From assembly GCA_934464705.1 (NCBI GenBank), contig CAKSKB010000003.1, forward strand, positions 106,583 to 170,582: DNA of 64,000 nt, given 5' to 3'. Under the pieces are notes generated by a model. It was not told the DNA's origin, ran no database searches, and saw only the letters and a program-made list of their open reading frames with translations. Made by a program: the position numbers and the translations under genes. This stretch comes from an uncultured Clostridia bacterium (GTDB lineage Bacteria; Bacillota; Clostridia; HGM11514). This document shows, one piece after another, positions 34,838 to 44,116 of this stretch; position 1 is the first letter of the stretch, and the number at the start of each line of letters is the position of its first letter.

Positions 34838-37034
34838 CGCAGATACACTGACAATCGAAAAGCTTAAAGAACAAATCAAAAGCTATAATGCGCAGGCTGA
34901 CCTTGACGCAATAGACAGGGCATATAAGTTTGCAAGCGAGGCTCACGGGCAGCAGAAAAGGCTTTCGGGAGAGCCGTATATAATTCATCCGCTTGCGGTT
35001 GCCGAAATCCTTGCCGAAATGGAAATGGATAACGATACCATAATTGCGGCGCTTCTGCATGATGTTGTGGAGGATACGGGGTATACTACCGAGGATGTCG
35101 CATCGAAATTCGGCAAACCCGTTGCGGAACTTGTGGACGGCGTAACAAAACTGGGTAAAATTCCGTATTCTTCAAAAGAGGAACAGCAGGTTGAAAACCT
35201 CCGCAAAATGTTCATGGCGATGGCGAAAGACATCCGCGTAATTCTCATAAAGCTTGCGGACCGCCTGCATAATATGAGGACCATGAAATATCAGCCCGTG
35301 GAAAAGCAGCGGCAGAAATCGCTTGAAACTATGGAAATATACGCTCCTCTCGCTCACCGCCTCGGTATTTCAAAAATCAAGTGGGAACTTGAAGATTTGT
35401 CGCTGCGGTATCTTGACAGCGTGGCGTATCATGACCTTGTGTCCAAAATAAGCCAGAAGCGCGCCGAACGCGAGGAATATGTCGAAGAAATCAAGAAAAC
35501 GCTGAGCGATAAAATTAAGGAATCGGGGCTTAACTTCTATATAGAAGGCAGAGTAAAGCATTTTTACAGCATATATAAAAAGATGTATTCACAGAACAAA
35601 ACCCTCGATGAAATATATGATCTTTTCGCCGTAAGGGTTATAGTCGATACGGTGGCGGACTGTTATAATGTTCTCGGTATAGTGCACGACCTTTATAAGC
35701 CAATGCCGGGAAGATTCAAGGACTATATAGCAATGCCCAAGCCGAATATGTATCAGTCGCTGCATACAACGGTTATAGGCAAAAGCGGTCAGCCGTTCGA
35801 GATTCAGATAAGAACCTGGGAAATGCACAGAACATCGGAATACGGCGTTGCCGCTCACTGGAAATACAAAGAAGGCAAATCCGCAATAACCGATTTTGAC
35901 GAAAAAATGAGCTGGATTCGCCAGCTTATGGAAATACAGAGAGATATGGTCGATGCGGAAGATTTCATGCAGTCGCTTAAAATCGACCTTTTCTCGGACG
36001 AAGTATTTGTTTTCACCCCGAAAGGCGATGTTATAAACCTTCCTTCGGGCTCAACACCGATAGACTTTGCATTTGCGATTCATTCGGCGGTAGGCTGCAA
36101 GATGCTCGGGGCGAAGGTTAACGGTAAAATTGTTCCGCTCGAATACAAGCTTGAAAACGGAGATATCTGCGATATAATCACATCGTCCGGAAGCACAGGC
36201 CCGAGCCGCGACTGGCTCAAAATCGTCAAGACCTCCCAGGCAAGGAACAAAATCAATCAGTGGTTCAAAAAGCAGAACCGTGACGAAAATGTTCAGCGAG
36301 GAAAAGAAGCCCTTGACAAAGAAATCAAAAAAGCCGATTTGGCTCCTGAAAAAGCACTTTCTCATGAGCTGATTGACGGACTTCTTAAAAAATACAGCTT
36401 CAAATCGCTTGATGACCTTTACGCAAGCATAGGCTACGGCGGAATTACGCTTTCAAGAGTTATCGCAAAAATCAAGGACCAATATCATAAGCATTTCGCT
36501 GATACAAGCCGTGAGGTTGATATTGATTCCGTACTTACTCACTCTAACAAAAGCACTCCGTCAAACGGCGTAATAGTAAAGGATATAGATAACTGCCTTG
36601 TAAGATTTGCAAGATGCTGCAATCCTATCCCGGGAGATGACATTATAGGATATATAACCCGCGGAAGGGGCGTTTCGGTGCACAGAACCGACTGTCCGAA
36701 CATTCTTGCGGCGAAAAGCAACACTACAGAGTTTGCACGGCTTATAGACGCCTACTGGGCAAACGACGACGCAAACAAAAAGGACAGATATGTTGCCGGA
36801 ATCATTTATACGGCTTATGATAATTCCTCGATACTGAGCTCGATTGCCGGTATTCTTTCGGAATACAATCTTTCTACAAGAACCTTCAATGCGAGAGTTA
36901 CCTCGAACGGAATGGCGGTAGTGGAACTGGAAATCGAGATTGCAAACAAGCAGCAGCTTGACAACCTGATAACCAAACTTAAAACGATAAAAGATACGGT
37001 TGATGTAAAGCGTGCGTCAACCAAGAAAATTTAA
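34830..37034 (+). CDS. relA: Bifunctional (p)ppGpp synthase/hydrolase Rel
   Basis: 734-aa long RSH enzyme. HD hydrolase domain (HDVVEDTGYTTEDV, about residue 70), synthetase domain with GRFKDYIAMPKPNMYQSLHT (about 295), TGS domain (VFVFTPKGDVINLPSGSTPID, from about 390), a conserved Cys-containing domain (CCNPIPGDDIIGYITRGRGV) and a C-terminal ACT domain. RFKD matches the RxKD form of bifunctional Rel rather than ExDD of RelA, so both synthesis and hydrolysis are expected. Its ATG lies inside the recJ end. Confidence 0.95.
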   Translation: MDNADTLTIEKLKEQIKSYNAQADLDAIDRAYKFASEAHGQQKRLSGEPYIIHPLAVAEILAEMEMDNDTIIAALLHDVVEDTGYTTEDVASKFGKPVAELVDGVTKLGKIPYSSKEEQQVENLRKMFMAMAKDIRVILIKLADRLHNMRTMKYQPVEKQRQKSLETMEIYAPLAHRLGISKIKWELEDLSLRYLDSVAYHDLVSKISQKRAEREEYVEEIKKTLSDKIKESGLNFYIEGRVKHFYSIYKKMYSQNKTLDEIYDLFAVRVIVDTVADCYNVLGIVHDLYKPMPGRFKDYIAMPKPNMYQSLHTTVIGKSGQPFEIQIRTWEMHRTSEYGVAAHWKYKEGKSAITDFDEKMSWIRQLMEIQRDMVDAEDFMQSLKIDLFSDEVFVFTPKGDVINLPSGSTPIDFAFAIHSAVGCKMLGAKVNGKIVPLEYKLENGDICDIITSSGSTGPSRDWLKIVKTSQARNKINQWFKKQNRDENVQRGKEALDKEIKKADLAPEKALSHELIDGLLKKYSFKSLDDLYASIGYGGITLSRVIAKIKDQYHKHFADTSREVDIDSVLTHSNKSTPSNGVIVKDIDNCLVRFARCCNPIPGDDIIGYITRGRGVSVHRTDCPNILAAKSNTTEFARLIDAYWANDDANKKDRYVAGIIYTAYDNSSILSSIAGILSEYNLSTRTFNARVTSNGMAVVELEIEIANKQQLDNLITKLKTIKDTVDVKRASTKKI

Positions 37035-37046
37035 GGAGCAATTGCA

Positions 37047-37649
37047 ATGGATATAAAAAAAGTAACCGTGGGGCCGCTCGGCACCAACTGCTATATCGTT
37101 TCATCGGGGGGCGAAGGAATAATAATCGACCCGGGCGATGTGGCGAAAAAGATTATTGAAAACATCGGCAAGCTTAAGATAAAATATGTTGTTCTTACGC
37201 ATAATCATTTTGACCATGTAGGTGCTGTTGATAAGGTCTGTGCGGAAACGGGAGCGAAGCTTATGCTGCATAAGGATGATGTAGAACTTTACAATAATGT
37301 TCCCGAAATGTTTCACTTTTCGACAAAACCCGAAAAGCGCATAGATACAGAACTTTCTGACGGCGATGAAATAAAATTCGGAACAGAATGCCTTAAGGTT
37401 ATGCATACCCCCGGGCACACCGAAGGCGGAATTACACTCGTGGGCGGCGGCGCTGCATTTTGCGGCGATACGGTATTTTATGAGAGTATCGGGCGTTCCG
37501 ATTTCCCGGGAGGAGATTTTTCGAAGCTTCTCAAATCGCTTGAAAAAATTCTGGAGCTCCCCGATGACACCGTTCTCTACCCCGGTCACGGCGAGGCAAC
37601 AACGGTCGGTCATGAAAAAACGCACAATCCTTACACAGGAATGATTTAA
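37047..37649 (+). CDS. MBL-fold metallo-hydrolase (glyoxalase II-like)
   Basis: 200-aa metallo-beta-lactamase-fold protein. The metal motif THNHFDHVGAVD (about residue 52), HTPGHTEGGITL and PGHGEATTVGHEKTHNPY are all present, matching the YcbL/glyoxalase-II-like group that follows rel in many Firmicutes. Substrate unknown. Twelve nt after rel with AAGGAG upstream. Confidence 0.9.
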   Translation: MDIKKVTVGPLGTNCYIVSSGGEGIIIDPGDVAKKIIENIGKLKIKYVVLTHNHFDHVGAVDKVCAETGAKLMLHKDDVELYNNVPEMFHFSTKPEKRIDTELSDGDEIKFGTECLKVMHTPGHTEGGITLVGGGAAFCGDTVFYESIGRSDFPGGDFSKLLKSLEKILELPDDTVLYPGHGEATTVGHEKTHNPYTGMI

Positions 37650-38831
37650 ATGGAAAACACAAAATTACCTTGGGGCAGACTCACCGGAATCCGCCCGGCA
37701 AAAATCGCAAGAGGGCTTTTTGAAAGCGGAATGAACGAGGCTGAAGTTACGGAAAAATTCCTGAACGATTACGGAGCCGACAGTTACCGAAGCCATCTTG
37801 CGGCTGCAATTGCAAAGCGCGAGATCGAACTCATGAAAGATATGTACGAAAACGGCGTCAGCCTTTATGTCGGAATACCTTTTTGTCCGTCAAGATGCGC
37901 ATACTGCTCGTTCATATCATTTTCGGTTGAAAAAACCGCAGAGCTTATGGCACCGTATCTCGAAGCGCTGCAAAAGGAAATCAGGTCCTGCGCAAAGCTT
38001 CTGAATAAACACGGAAAACAGCTTGAAACAGTCTATATCGGCGGCGGAACGCCCACTACCCTTTCGCCGCGCGGGCTCGAAACACTCATAAAAACCCTCA
38101 AATCCGAATTTGATTTCGAAAAAGTGAAAGAATTTTCCGTAGAGGCCGGTAGACCCGATACGATAACCGCGGAAAAGCTTTCCGTTCTCAAAGAACTGGG
38201 CGTTACGAGAATCAGCCTTAATCCGCAGACGGTAAATCCGGAGATTCTTAATATAATAGGTAGAAAACACACGCCCGGGCAGTTTTATGACGCTTTCAAA
38301 GCGGCACACGAAGCAGGATTTTATAATATCAATACCGATATTATAGCAGGTCTGCCGGGTGAAAGCGCCGAATCCTTCAAGAATACCGTTGATGCCGTAA
38401 TTTCATTGGAACCGAAAGAAATAACGGTGCATACAATGTCGTTAAAACGCGCATCGGTTATAAATCAAAATATCGGCGGATATAGGATAACGGACGGCGA
38501 AACGGTTTCCGAAATGCTCGCTTATGCTTCCGAAAGACTTGACAAATCGGGATTTTTGCCGTATTATATGTATAGACAGAAAAATATTCTGGGAGGATTT
38601 GAAAACACAGGTTTTGCAAAGCCCGGCTTTGAGTGCCTTTACAATGTATATATTATGGAAGAGGTGCAGTCGATACTTGCCCTCGGCGCCGGCGCTTCCA
38701 CAAAGATTATACTTCCGGACGATATAGAGAGAATTTTCAATGTCAAAGAGCCTACCGAATATATCGGCAGGATTGATGAAATGATAGAAAGAAAATTAAG
38801 GGAGGAAAACCTATGGATTACGAAAACATAA
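37650..38831 (+). CDS. hemZ: Oxygen-independent coproporphyrinogen III oxidase-like protein HemZ
   Basis: 393-aa radical-SAM protein. It starts with KLPWGRLTGIRPAKIARGL, a HemZ-specific segment, then the [4Fe-4S] motif CPSRCAYCSF (Cys-x3-Cys-x2-Cys, about residue 76), IGGGTPTTL, and the HemN-like C-terminus. HemZ of Bacillus is about 500 aa and carries roughly 100 extra N-terminal residues before KLPWG; here ATG 37650 directly follows the MBL stop, so that domain is missing. Activity on coproporphyrinogen is inferred from family only. The last 19 nt overlap the next gene. Confidence 0.85.
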   Translation: MENTKLPWGRLTGIRPAKIARGLFESGMNEAEVTEKFLNDYGADSYRSHLAAAIAKREIELMKDMYENGVSLYVGIPFCPSRCAYCSFISFSVEKTAELMAPYLEALQKEIRSCAKLLNKHGKQLETVYIGGGTPTTLSPRGLETLIKTLKSEFDFEKVKEFSVEAGRPDTITAEKLSVLKELGVTRISLNPQTVNPEILNIIGRKHTPGQFYDAFKAAHEAGFYNINTDIIAGLPGESAESFKNTVDAVISLEPKEITVHTMSLKRASVINQNIGGYRITDGETVSEMLAYASERLDKSGFLPYYMYRQKNILGGFENTGFAKPGFECLYNVYIMEEVQSILALGAGASTKIILPDDIERIFNVKEPTEYIGRIDEMIERKLREENLWITKT

Positions 38832-39166
38832 AACGCACCGTACACAAAACCGCAAGGGAAGTTAAAAGAGTTTCGGGGAATTTTTACGAATCTTCAAAGC
38901 TTTCGGTTCAGATTTCAAAGAAAGAGGCTTCCGTTGAGGATAAGTTTCTCATGATAGGCGAGCTTGTGTATAACTCATATGCACACGATGAACCGGCAGG
39001 CGATAAGGTTCACGAGCTTTGCGAAAGCATTTCCGCCGACTATGCGGAAATCAAAAAAATGAAAAGAAAAAGGGATATTATTAAATCCGGCAGAAAATGC
39101 GAAGTCTGCGGCTGCCCGGTATCTCCCGACGCACAAAGCTGCCCCAACTGCGGCTGTGAACTGTGA
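38813..39166 (+). CDS. Small helical zinc-ribbon protein
   Basis: 117-aa protein: helical, charged residues 1-90 (EASVEDKFLMIGELVYNSY) and a C-terminal four-Cys zinc ribbon (CEVCGCPVSPDAQSCPNCGC). It resembles the clostridial zinc-ribbon proteins with no known function. ATG 38813 has GGGAGG 7 nt upstream, inside the hemZ end. Confidence 0.78.
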   Translation: MDYENIKRTVHKTAREVKRVSGNFYESSKLSVQISKKEASVEDKFLMIGELVYNSYAHDEPAGDKVHELCESISADYAEIKKMKRKRDIIKSGRKCEVCGCPVSPDAQSCPNCGCEL

Positions 39167-39477
39167 CCGATGATTTCAAAGCAGCCTATGCCGCGTGCAT
39201 AGGCTCTTTGGCTTTGCTTAAAAATAAATTCCCGGGATATATCTGCGCAGACGGCGAAAAGCTTAATGTCACATATAAAAACGGGACATGCCTGTGCGGC
39301 GCATTTCTTGCTCATGCCGAAATTTCGGATTCCGGCATAGCTTTGCTGACCGATGTGCCGATATGCGAAATCCTGCCGGAACACGGAAAATACATAGCAA
39401 AGCTTTTTTCGGCTGCCGCAGGCATAGCACGGGATTTTGACGGAATTGATATTCACTTGCAAAGGAATGAATCATAA
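39163..39477 (+). CDS. Hypothetical protein, 104 aa
   Basis: Not recognised. GTG at 39163 overlaps the preceding stop (GTGA), and its own TAA overlaps the ATG of the PHP gene, so it is tightly embedded in the operon. The sequence has alternating strands and helices (YICADGEKLNVTYKNGTCLC), three cysteines and no signal peptide or membrane segment. Confidence 0.6.
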   Translation: MTDDFKAAYAACIGSLALLKNKFPGYICADGEKLNVTYKNGTCLCGAFLAHAEISDSGIALLTDVPICEILPEHGKYIAKLFSAAAGIARDFDGIDIHLQRNES

Positions 39478-40409
39478 TGAAACGATATTTGCTGCCTGAC
39501 GGCTGCAATTTTTACAGAGCAAATCTTCATGCACACTCAAAAATTTCGGACGGGTCTTATACTCCGGCGGAGCTTAAAGAGCTGTATAAGTCGCACGGAT
39601 ACAGTATTCTTGCAATTACCGACCATTTTAAGCTTGAAAATCATTCGCAGCTTTCAGGCGATGATTTTCTTATGCTGAACGGATGCGAAATTGCGATTCT
39701 GGAGCCCGGCGATTTTGACACAAAATACAAAAAGGTGTGTCATCTTAACCTTTATCCCGTCCGCCCGGATACAAAGCTTTTTGATTTTGACACAGAGTAC
39801 TCCGCAGAAGGCATAAACAGGATTATCGAAAAGGCAAACGAAAACGGATTTCTTGTTGTGTACAATCACCCGGCATGGTCGGCTGAGGAACAATATCTTG
39901 ATTATAACGGACTTTTCGGGCTTGAAATTTTCAATGCTTCAACCGCAGCGATGGGTCACGATGAGCATAACGGCAAAATTCTCGATGAATTTTTAAGGCA
40001 CGGCAAAAAACTTTTCTGCCTTGCAAACGATGACTGCCACAATGCCCTCCCCGATGACCATCCGTATTCCGATATGTTCTCGGGATTTACGATGATTGCC
40101 GCCCCGAGCCTTGATTATGCAAGCGTTATGAACGCCCTTAAAAACGGTAACTTCTACGCCTCGGAAGGGCCCGAAATATATGAGCTTTCCGAGGAAAACG
40201 GAACCGTATATATAAAAACATCACCCGTAAAGGAAGTCACTCTTATTACCGGCACAAGGCGGCGCGCAAGAACAGCAGTTTCAAAGAAATCGGGCGAATA
40301 CATAACCGAAACACAGTTTCCTCTCGATAAAACGGACAGATATTTCAGAATCGAGGCAAAATGCAAGTACGGAAACAAGGCATATACGCAGTTTTATTCA
40401 ATAGATTAA
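39477..40409 (+). CDS. PHP-domain phosphoesterase
   Basis: 310-aa PHP protein. Metal-binding NLHAHSKISDGSYTP (residues 17-31), AITDHFKLENH, NGCEIAI, and later YNHPAW and ANDDCHN supply the expected His/Asp/Glu ligands. A C-terminal beta-sandwich of about 80 residues follows (PVKEVTLITGTRRRA). Related proteins hydrolyse phosphate esters or nucleotides; the substrate cannot be assigned. One-nt overlap with the preceding gene. Confidence 0.85.
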   Translation: MKRYLLPDGCNFYRANLHAHSKISDGSYTPAELKELYKSHGYSILAITDHFKLENHSQLSGDDFLMLNGCEIAILEPGDFDTKYKKVCHLNLYPVRPDTKLFDFDTEYSAEGINRIIEKANENGFLVVYNHPAWSAEEQYLDYNGLFGLEIFNASTAAMGHDEHNGKILDEFLRHGKKLFCLANDDCHNALPDDHPYSDMFSGFTMIAAPSLDYASVMNALKNGNFYASEGPEIYELSEENGTVYIKTSPVKEVTLITGTRRRARTAVSKKSGEYITETQFPLDKTDRYFRIEAKCKYGNKAYTQFYSID

Positions 40410-40421
40410 AATATAAAATTA

Positions 40422-40449
40422 ACACCTCCCGGATTTGATTCATATAATA
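40422..40449 (+). promoter_or_regulatory. Sigma-K-like promoter before the coat-like peptide
   Basis: AC (40422-40423), 17 nt, CATATAATA (40441-40449), which fits the sigma-K pattern AC...CATAnnnTA. It lies 31 nt upstream of the start codon. The same box also contains a sigma-A-like TATAAT. Confidence 0.45.
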
Positions 40450-40480
40450 ATACAGAATTCAAAATTGGGAGGTAATTTTT

Positions 40481-40684
40481 TTGGCAGATAAATGCAGCAA
40501 TAACAACAATCAGCAGGAAACCTGCAATATGATTCCTTTTGTGGTTTACGGGTATCCGATGTACGGATACTGCCAGGGACCCATGATGCAGCCCGGCGGC
40601 TGCGGCAGCTTTATGAACCCTATGTACTACACACCATATAACCGCCCCGGCTGTATGCCGTCGGATCTTGACTGCGGAAAGTAA
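40481..40684 (+). CDS. Small Cys/Gly/Tyr-rich, spore-coat-like protein
   Basis: 67-aa peptide rich in Cys, Tyr, Pro, Met and Gly (IPFVVYGYPMYGYCQGPMM, then CGSFMNPMYYTPYN). TTG 40481 has GGGAGG 8 nt upstream, and a terminator follows. The composition and the sigma-K-like promoter suggest a spore coat or crust component; no named family was recognised. Confidence 0.65.
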   Translation: MADKCSNNNNQQETCNMIPFVVYGYPMYGYCQGPMMQPGGCGSFMNPMYYTPYNRPGCMPSDLDCGK

Positions 40685-40691
40685 ATACCGC

Positions 40692-40730
40692 AAAGCCGGC
40701 TGTTTCTAAATTTTGAAACAGCCGGCTTTT
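40692..40730 (+). terminator. Terminator after the coat-like gene
   Basis: Perfect 15-bp stem AAAGCCGGCTGTTTC/GAAACAGCCGGCTTT, 8-nt loop, then TTGTT. It also lies at the 3' end of the convergent SLH gene. The same 14-bp stem recurs at 44410-44445. Confidence 0.85.
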
Positions 40731-40779
40731 GTTATATACTGATAATCAATAATTTGCATAAAAAGAAAAGGAGCTTCTT

Positions 40780-42813
40780 CTATTGATTTATCGGCAGCAC
40801 TGTCTGGATATCCACATCATCGCAATCGGCAATATATGTTACAACCAATTGCGCTATTGTTGTTCCGACACTGTTTTTGAGATAATATCCGCTTTTTACA
40901 GCTGTCCCTCTGGTATCAAAATCTGTTGCAGTTTTATTCAATACCCAGCCTGTATTTAATAAATATTCTTCATAGGCATTTTTCTGCTGTTCATTTGAAT
41001 CGTAAAAATATATTACATAATTTGCATAATTATCAGAGTAACTCATCGGAGCAACATATTCTCCCGATAAACTCTTTGATACCGAGGCACCGGTTATGCT
41101 TTCATATGTCGGAATTTTTGAAGAATCATAATATTCAACTGCTGATGCAAATGAAGAAGGCGATTCTTTCTGCTGTTCCGATTGGGTTTCCTGCCGTGTT
41201 TTTTGTGCAGCAAAACGGCTTCCATTATCAGTAAATGTAAATTCGCATATATCCGACTCATATTTATTGCCGTATCTGTCTATTACATAACCTTTCCATT
41301 CATAAGTTTCTCCCAATGTAAGCCCCGCTTCTCCATTGCCGGAGGTTGAGCTGCTGTCTATCCACCCCTGACAGCCCCTATATCCGCCGGATGTTCCCGC
41401 AGCATTCTTTTGCTTACTGTCGCAATACGAAATTTCTTTGCCGGTTGCCTTGTTCCAGCAGGTTATTCCGCAGCTTACGGCATCCACATCACAGTTGAAA
41501 TCAAATGACAGAAAGAATTCATCATCTCCCCACGAAGTATCGAGATATGCATTCATATTTTTAAAAGTACAGTTAAAAACAGGAGATTCGGCAGAACTGT
41601 CTTTTTCAACAGAAATCATTTTTGAACTCTTGTTTCCATATTTGTTTTTTGCAATAAATTCAATATTGTTTTGTCCGTCTTTCAGTGAAACTTCGGCATA
41701 AAAACTACCGTTTGAGTCAATATTGATATCTTTCCCGTTGCAAGTCAATTCAATATCTGCGCCGCTGTCATCAGACACTTCTCCCGATATTACAACGCTC
41801 TTTTCGGAAGTTTTGTCCGGATAATCCGTTATTTTGATTTTAGGAGAAGATGATGACCTTTTTACAGTAATAACCGTACTTTCATTCGACAAATACTCCC
41901 CGTTGTACTTAACGGTTGCACTGCCTTCTTTCAATGCCGTAATGATATTACCGGATAATGATATAACACCGTTTCCGCTTGCATCATAAGGCATTATATC
42001 ATCATAACTGCGACTCGTTTCGTCTGTATATAAAGCCTGTGCGGAAAGCGTTATACTGTTGCCGACTTCAAGTTCAATCGGCGATGACGGAATTACTGTT
42101 ACACTTTGAATCTTGGCAACATATTTGTCATGAAAACCGTGCTCTGTACCGCGCAGAAGCAATGTAGCAAACTCAGCCCTTGTAAGAGGATCCTGCGCAT
42201 GGATTGTTCCGTCCGGATAACCCGAAACCAATTCATGATTCAGCGCAATTGAAAAATACGGTTTAATGCTTTCAGATATGCTGTTTTTATCAACGAACAT
42301 ATTCAGAACAGACTGGTCAACATATTTTTCCGTCAAATTACAGCCCAGAGATTTAACCAATGCGTAAATCGTATCTTCTCTTGTAACAGGCATATTTGGA
42401 TTAAACGGTGATTTTCCCTGTATAGTTGTGTGTACCGGAAACAAATCTTTTCCCGCTTCGATATACGGCGCATACCATTCATTTGCATCAACATCATAAA
42501 AGCTTGTCGTATTGACATTGCTCAATTCCAAGCCTAAAAATGTAACAAAAACCGTTAACGCCTCTGCCCTTGTAATGGATGCATCCGGCATAAAGCTGCC
42601 ATCTGGATAACCGCTGAACCAGTTCTTTGATGATGTTCTCATTATCGCATCATATGCCCAATGATTTTGCGGAACATCAACATATTTTGTTGTTTCCGCA
42701 CCGGTATATGATGACCATTCATCACCATAATCCAATGCATTTGCATGTATTCCGATATTTAAAAACAAAACGACAGCTATACCGATACCAAGAATCTTCT
42801 TACTTACTTTCAT
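40780..42813 (-). CDS. SLH-domain surface protein with Ig-like domains
   Basis: 677-aa exported protein. Signal peptide about residues 1-27 (ends IHANA). Three S-layer-homology repeats occupy residues 35-215 (DVPQNHWAYDAIMR, FYDVDANEWYAPYIEAG, and SGYPDGTIHAQDPLTRAEFA). A Big2-like domain (SITLSAQALYTDETSRSYDD), a bacterial Ig/cadherin-like domain and a beta-rich C-terminus follow. SLH repeats bind pyruvylated secondary cell-wall polymer. The gene ends in TAG. It begins 134 nt outside the left recombination site and has no strong promoter of its own (only TTGCCC-17-TTATAA), so it may depend on sequence in the adjacent invertible segment. Confidence 0.85.
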   Translation of the reverse strand: MKVSKKILGIGIAVVLFLNIGIHANALDYGDEWSSYTGAETTKYVDVPQNHWAYDAIMRTSSKNWFSGYPDGSFMPDASITRAEALTVFVTFLGLELSNVNTTSFYDVDANEWYAPYIEAGKDLFPVHTTIQGKSPFNPNMPVTREDTIYALVKSLGCNLTEKYVDQSVLNMFVDKNSISESIKPYFSIALNHELVSGYPDGTIHAQDPLTRAEFATLLLRGTEHGFHDKYVAKIQSVTVIPSSPIELEVGNSITLSAQALYTDETSRSYDDIMPYDASGNGVISLSGNIITALKEGSATVKYNGEYLSNESTVITVKRSSSSPKIKITDYPDKTSEKSVVISGEVSDDSGADIELTCNGKDINIDSNGSFYAEVSLKDGQNNIEFIAKNKYGNKSSKMISVEKDSSAESPVFNCTFKNMNAYLDTSWGDDEFFLSFDFNCDVDAVSCGITCWNKATGKEISYCDSKQKNAAGTSGGYRGCQGWIDSSSTSGNGEAGLTLGETYEWKGYVIDRYGNKYESDICEFTFTDNGSRFAAQKTRQETQSEQQKESPSSFASAVEYYDSSKIPTYESITGASVSKSLSGEYVAPMSYSDNYANYVIYFYDSNEQQKNAYEEYLLNTGWVLNKTATDFDTRGTAVKSGYYLKNSVGTTIAQLVVTYIADCDDVDIQTVLPINQ

Positions 42814-42946
42814 TAACTATTTTCCTTCTTTCTTTATAAATTCAATTTAGTTTTTCGGGCAAATTACGAACTTTCAAAAATATAAATCCCCTCCTGACAG
42901 TATTTATTTATACGCTTTGACAAAAAAGCATATACTAACTTCATAA

Positions 42947-42977
42947 TTTGTCCTTAAACTTAATATTTAAGGACAAA
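42947..42977. repeat. Left recombination-site-like palindrome
   Basis: Arms TTTGTCCTTAAA and TTTAAGGACAAA (perfect 12-bp inverted pair) flank a 7-bp asymmetric centre CTTAATA (42959-42965). This is the layout of tyrosine-recombinase core sites. It is repeated in inverted orientation at 44245-44275, with 25 bp in a row identical. Confidence 0.8.
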
Positions 42978-43010
42978 TCGCTAAAACACCTCAATATAAA
43001 TATATTATAA

Positions 43011-43037
43011 ATATTTCTGACAAGAAATTCTGACGGA
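43011..43037 (+). repeat. Direct repeats near the recombinase 3' end
   Basis: ATATTTCTGAC (43011-43021) and TTCTGACGGA (43028-43037), both found again fused together at 44117-44130 near the recombinase 5' end and in the same orientation. They could be accessory (arm-type) binding sites or duplicated target sequence. Confidence 0.5.
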
Positions 43038-43044
43038 GAATAAT

Positions 43045-44094
43045 TTATTTATTGAAAATACAGCTGAGTTTGTTCATCTCCGTTCTCTTATGCTCATTTA
43101 ATGAATGTGCATACAAATCAAGCGTTATGCCAACGGATGAATGACCGAGAATTTCCGAAAGTGTTTTATAGTCCATTCCGACCTCTAACGCTCTGGTAGA
43201 GAATGTATGCCGAAGTGCGTGATATTTAATATCCGGTAAATTAGCTTTTTGCAAAAGTTTTTTAAAATGCCGTCTGTATGTGCGAACATCAACAGCCCTG
43301 TTGTTTTTTGACAAAACATATTCACACTCATGCGAAATTTCTTTGAGTTTATTTATAAGAATAGCAGGCATCGGAATTTCCCGCTTTGAACTTTTACTTT
43401 TGGGAGAAATGATTTCAACACCGTTTTCTGTCCGTGCCTGCGTACCGTTTACGGTTAACGCGGAAGTTTCAAAGTTAATATCTGTCCATTTTAACGCACA
43501 GACCTCGCCGATACGAAGCCCTGTATAAAGACATATCCATATACCAATATCAAACGGCGATAATAATACGCTTTCAAGCATTTTCTGCTCATTTACAGTT
43601 AAGACCTTAATAATGGATATATCTTTTTTTGGTACTTTGACCTTATTCCATATATTAAAAATCAAACCGTTATCCTCAGCTGAAGAAAGTGCTGATTTTA
43701 ATATGCTAAATATGTTTTTAACCGTGGATGCCGACAGGTTCAAATTGTTTACAAAGCCTTGCAGAATATCGCCATTCAGCTTTTTCAGCGGTATTTTGCC
43801 TAAATTCGGATTTATATAATTATTGATATGACTTTTATAAACTTGCTTTGTTGTAGGTTTTAATCCGGGTTGCGAATCAATCCACCGTTTAATCCACTCC
43901 GCAAGTAAAGTATTATTGCATTGCCGTTTGGGTTTTTCTGTTTTATATTTTGCAAGCAATTCTTTAAGTTCCGAATAGCTCCTTGAATATACATATCCGT
44001 AAACGGCTGTGCCGGATATATCGTAATATTTTATATACCGCCCTTCATAGCGGCCGTCTTTTCGTTTGTAAATATTTTCGCCCCTGCGCGCCAT
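43045..44094 (-). CDS. Tyrosine site-specific recombinase
   Basis: 349-aa integrase. The N-terminal arm-binding domain has GENIYKRKDGRYEGRY (residues 6-20), like AP2-type domains of ICE integrases. A SAM-like core-binding domain spans about 60-145, and the catalytic domain about 165-345 is intact: Arg194 (TGLRIGE), Lys in SKSSKRE (about 234-237), His292-x2-Arg295 (HALRHTF), His318 (LGHSS) and nucleophile Tyr328 (LDLYAH). ATG 44094 has AAAGGAG upstream. No excisionase, relaxase or other mobile-element gene is nearby, and its flanks carry inverted core-like sites, so local inversion is its most likely job. Confidence 0.88.
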   Translation of the reverse strand: MARRGENIYKRKDGRYEGRYIKYYDISGTAVYGYVYSRSYSELKELLAKYKTEKPKRQCNNTLLAEWIKRWIDSQPGLKPTTKQVYKSHINNYINPNLGKIPLKKLNGDILQGFVNNLNLSASTVKNIFSILKSALSSAEDNGLIFNIWNKVKVPKKDISIIKVLTVNEQKMLESVLLSPFDIGIWICLYTGLRIGEVCALKWTDINFETSALTVNGTQARTENGVEIISPKSKSSKREIPMPAILINKLKEISHECEYVLSKNNRAVDVRTYRRHFKKLLQKANLPDIKYHALRHTFSTRALEVGMDYKTLSEILGHSSVGITLDLYAHSLNEHKRTEMNKLSCIFNK

Positions 44095-44116
44095 AAAACC
44101 AACTCCTTTTTTGACT

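Noticed and set aside
42911..42933. Inverted repeat TATACGCTTT/AAAGCATATA upstream of the SLH gene as a third recombination site
   Set aside because: Arms and centre differ from the two matching sites; more likely a chance or regulatory repeat.
43005..43030. Left-facing promoter TTGTCA-17-TTTATA near the recombinase 3' end
   Set aside because: The -10 match is poor (three of six) in an A/T-rich stretch. It cannot be excluded as a weak source of SLH transcription but is not supported enough to list.
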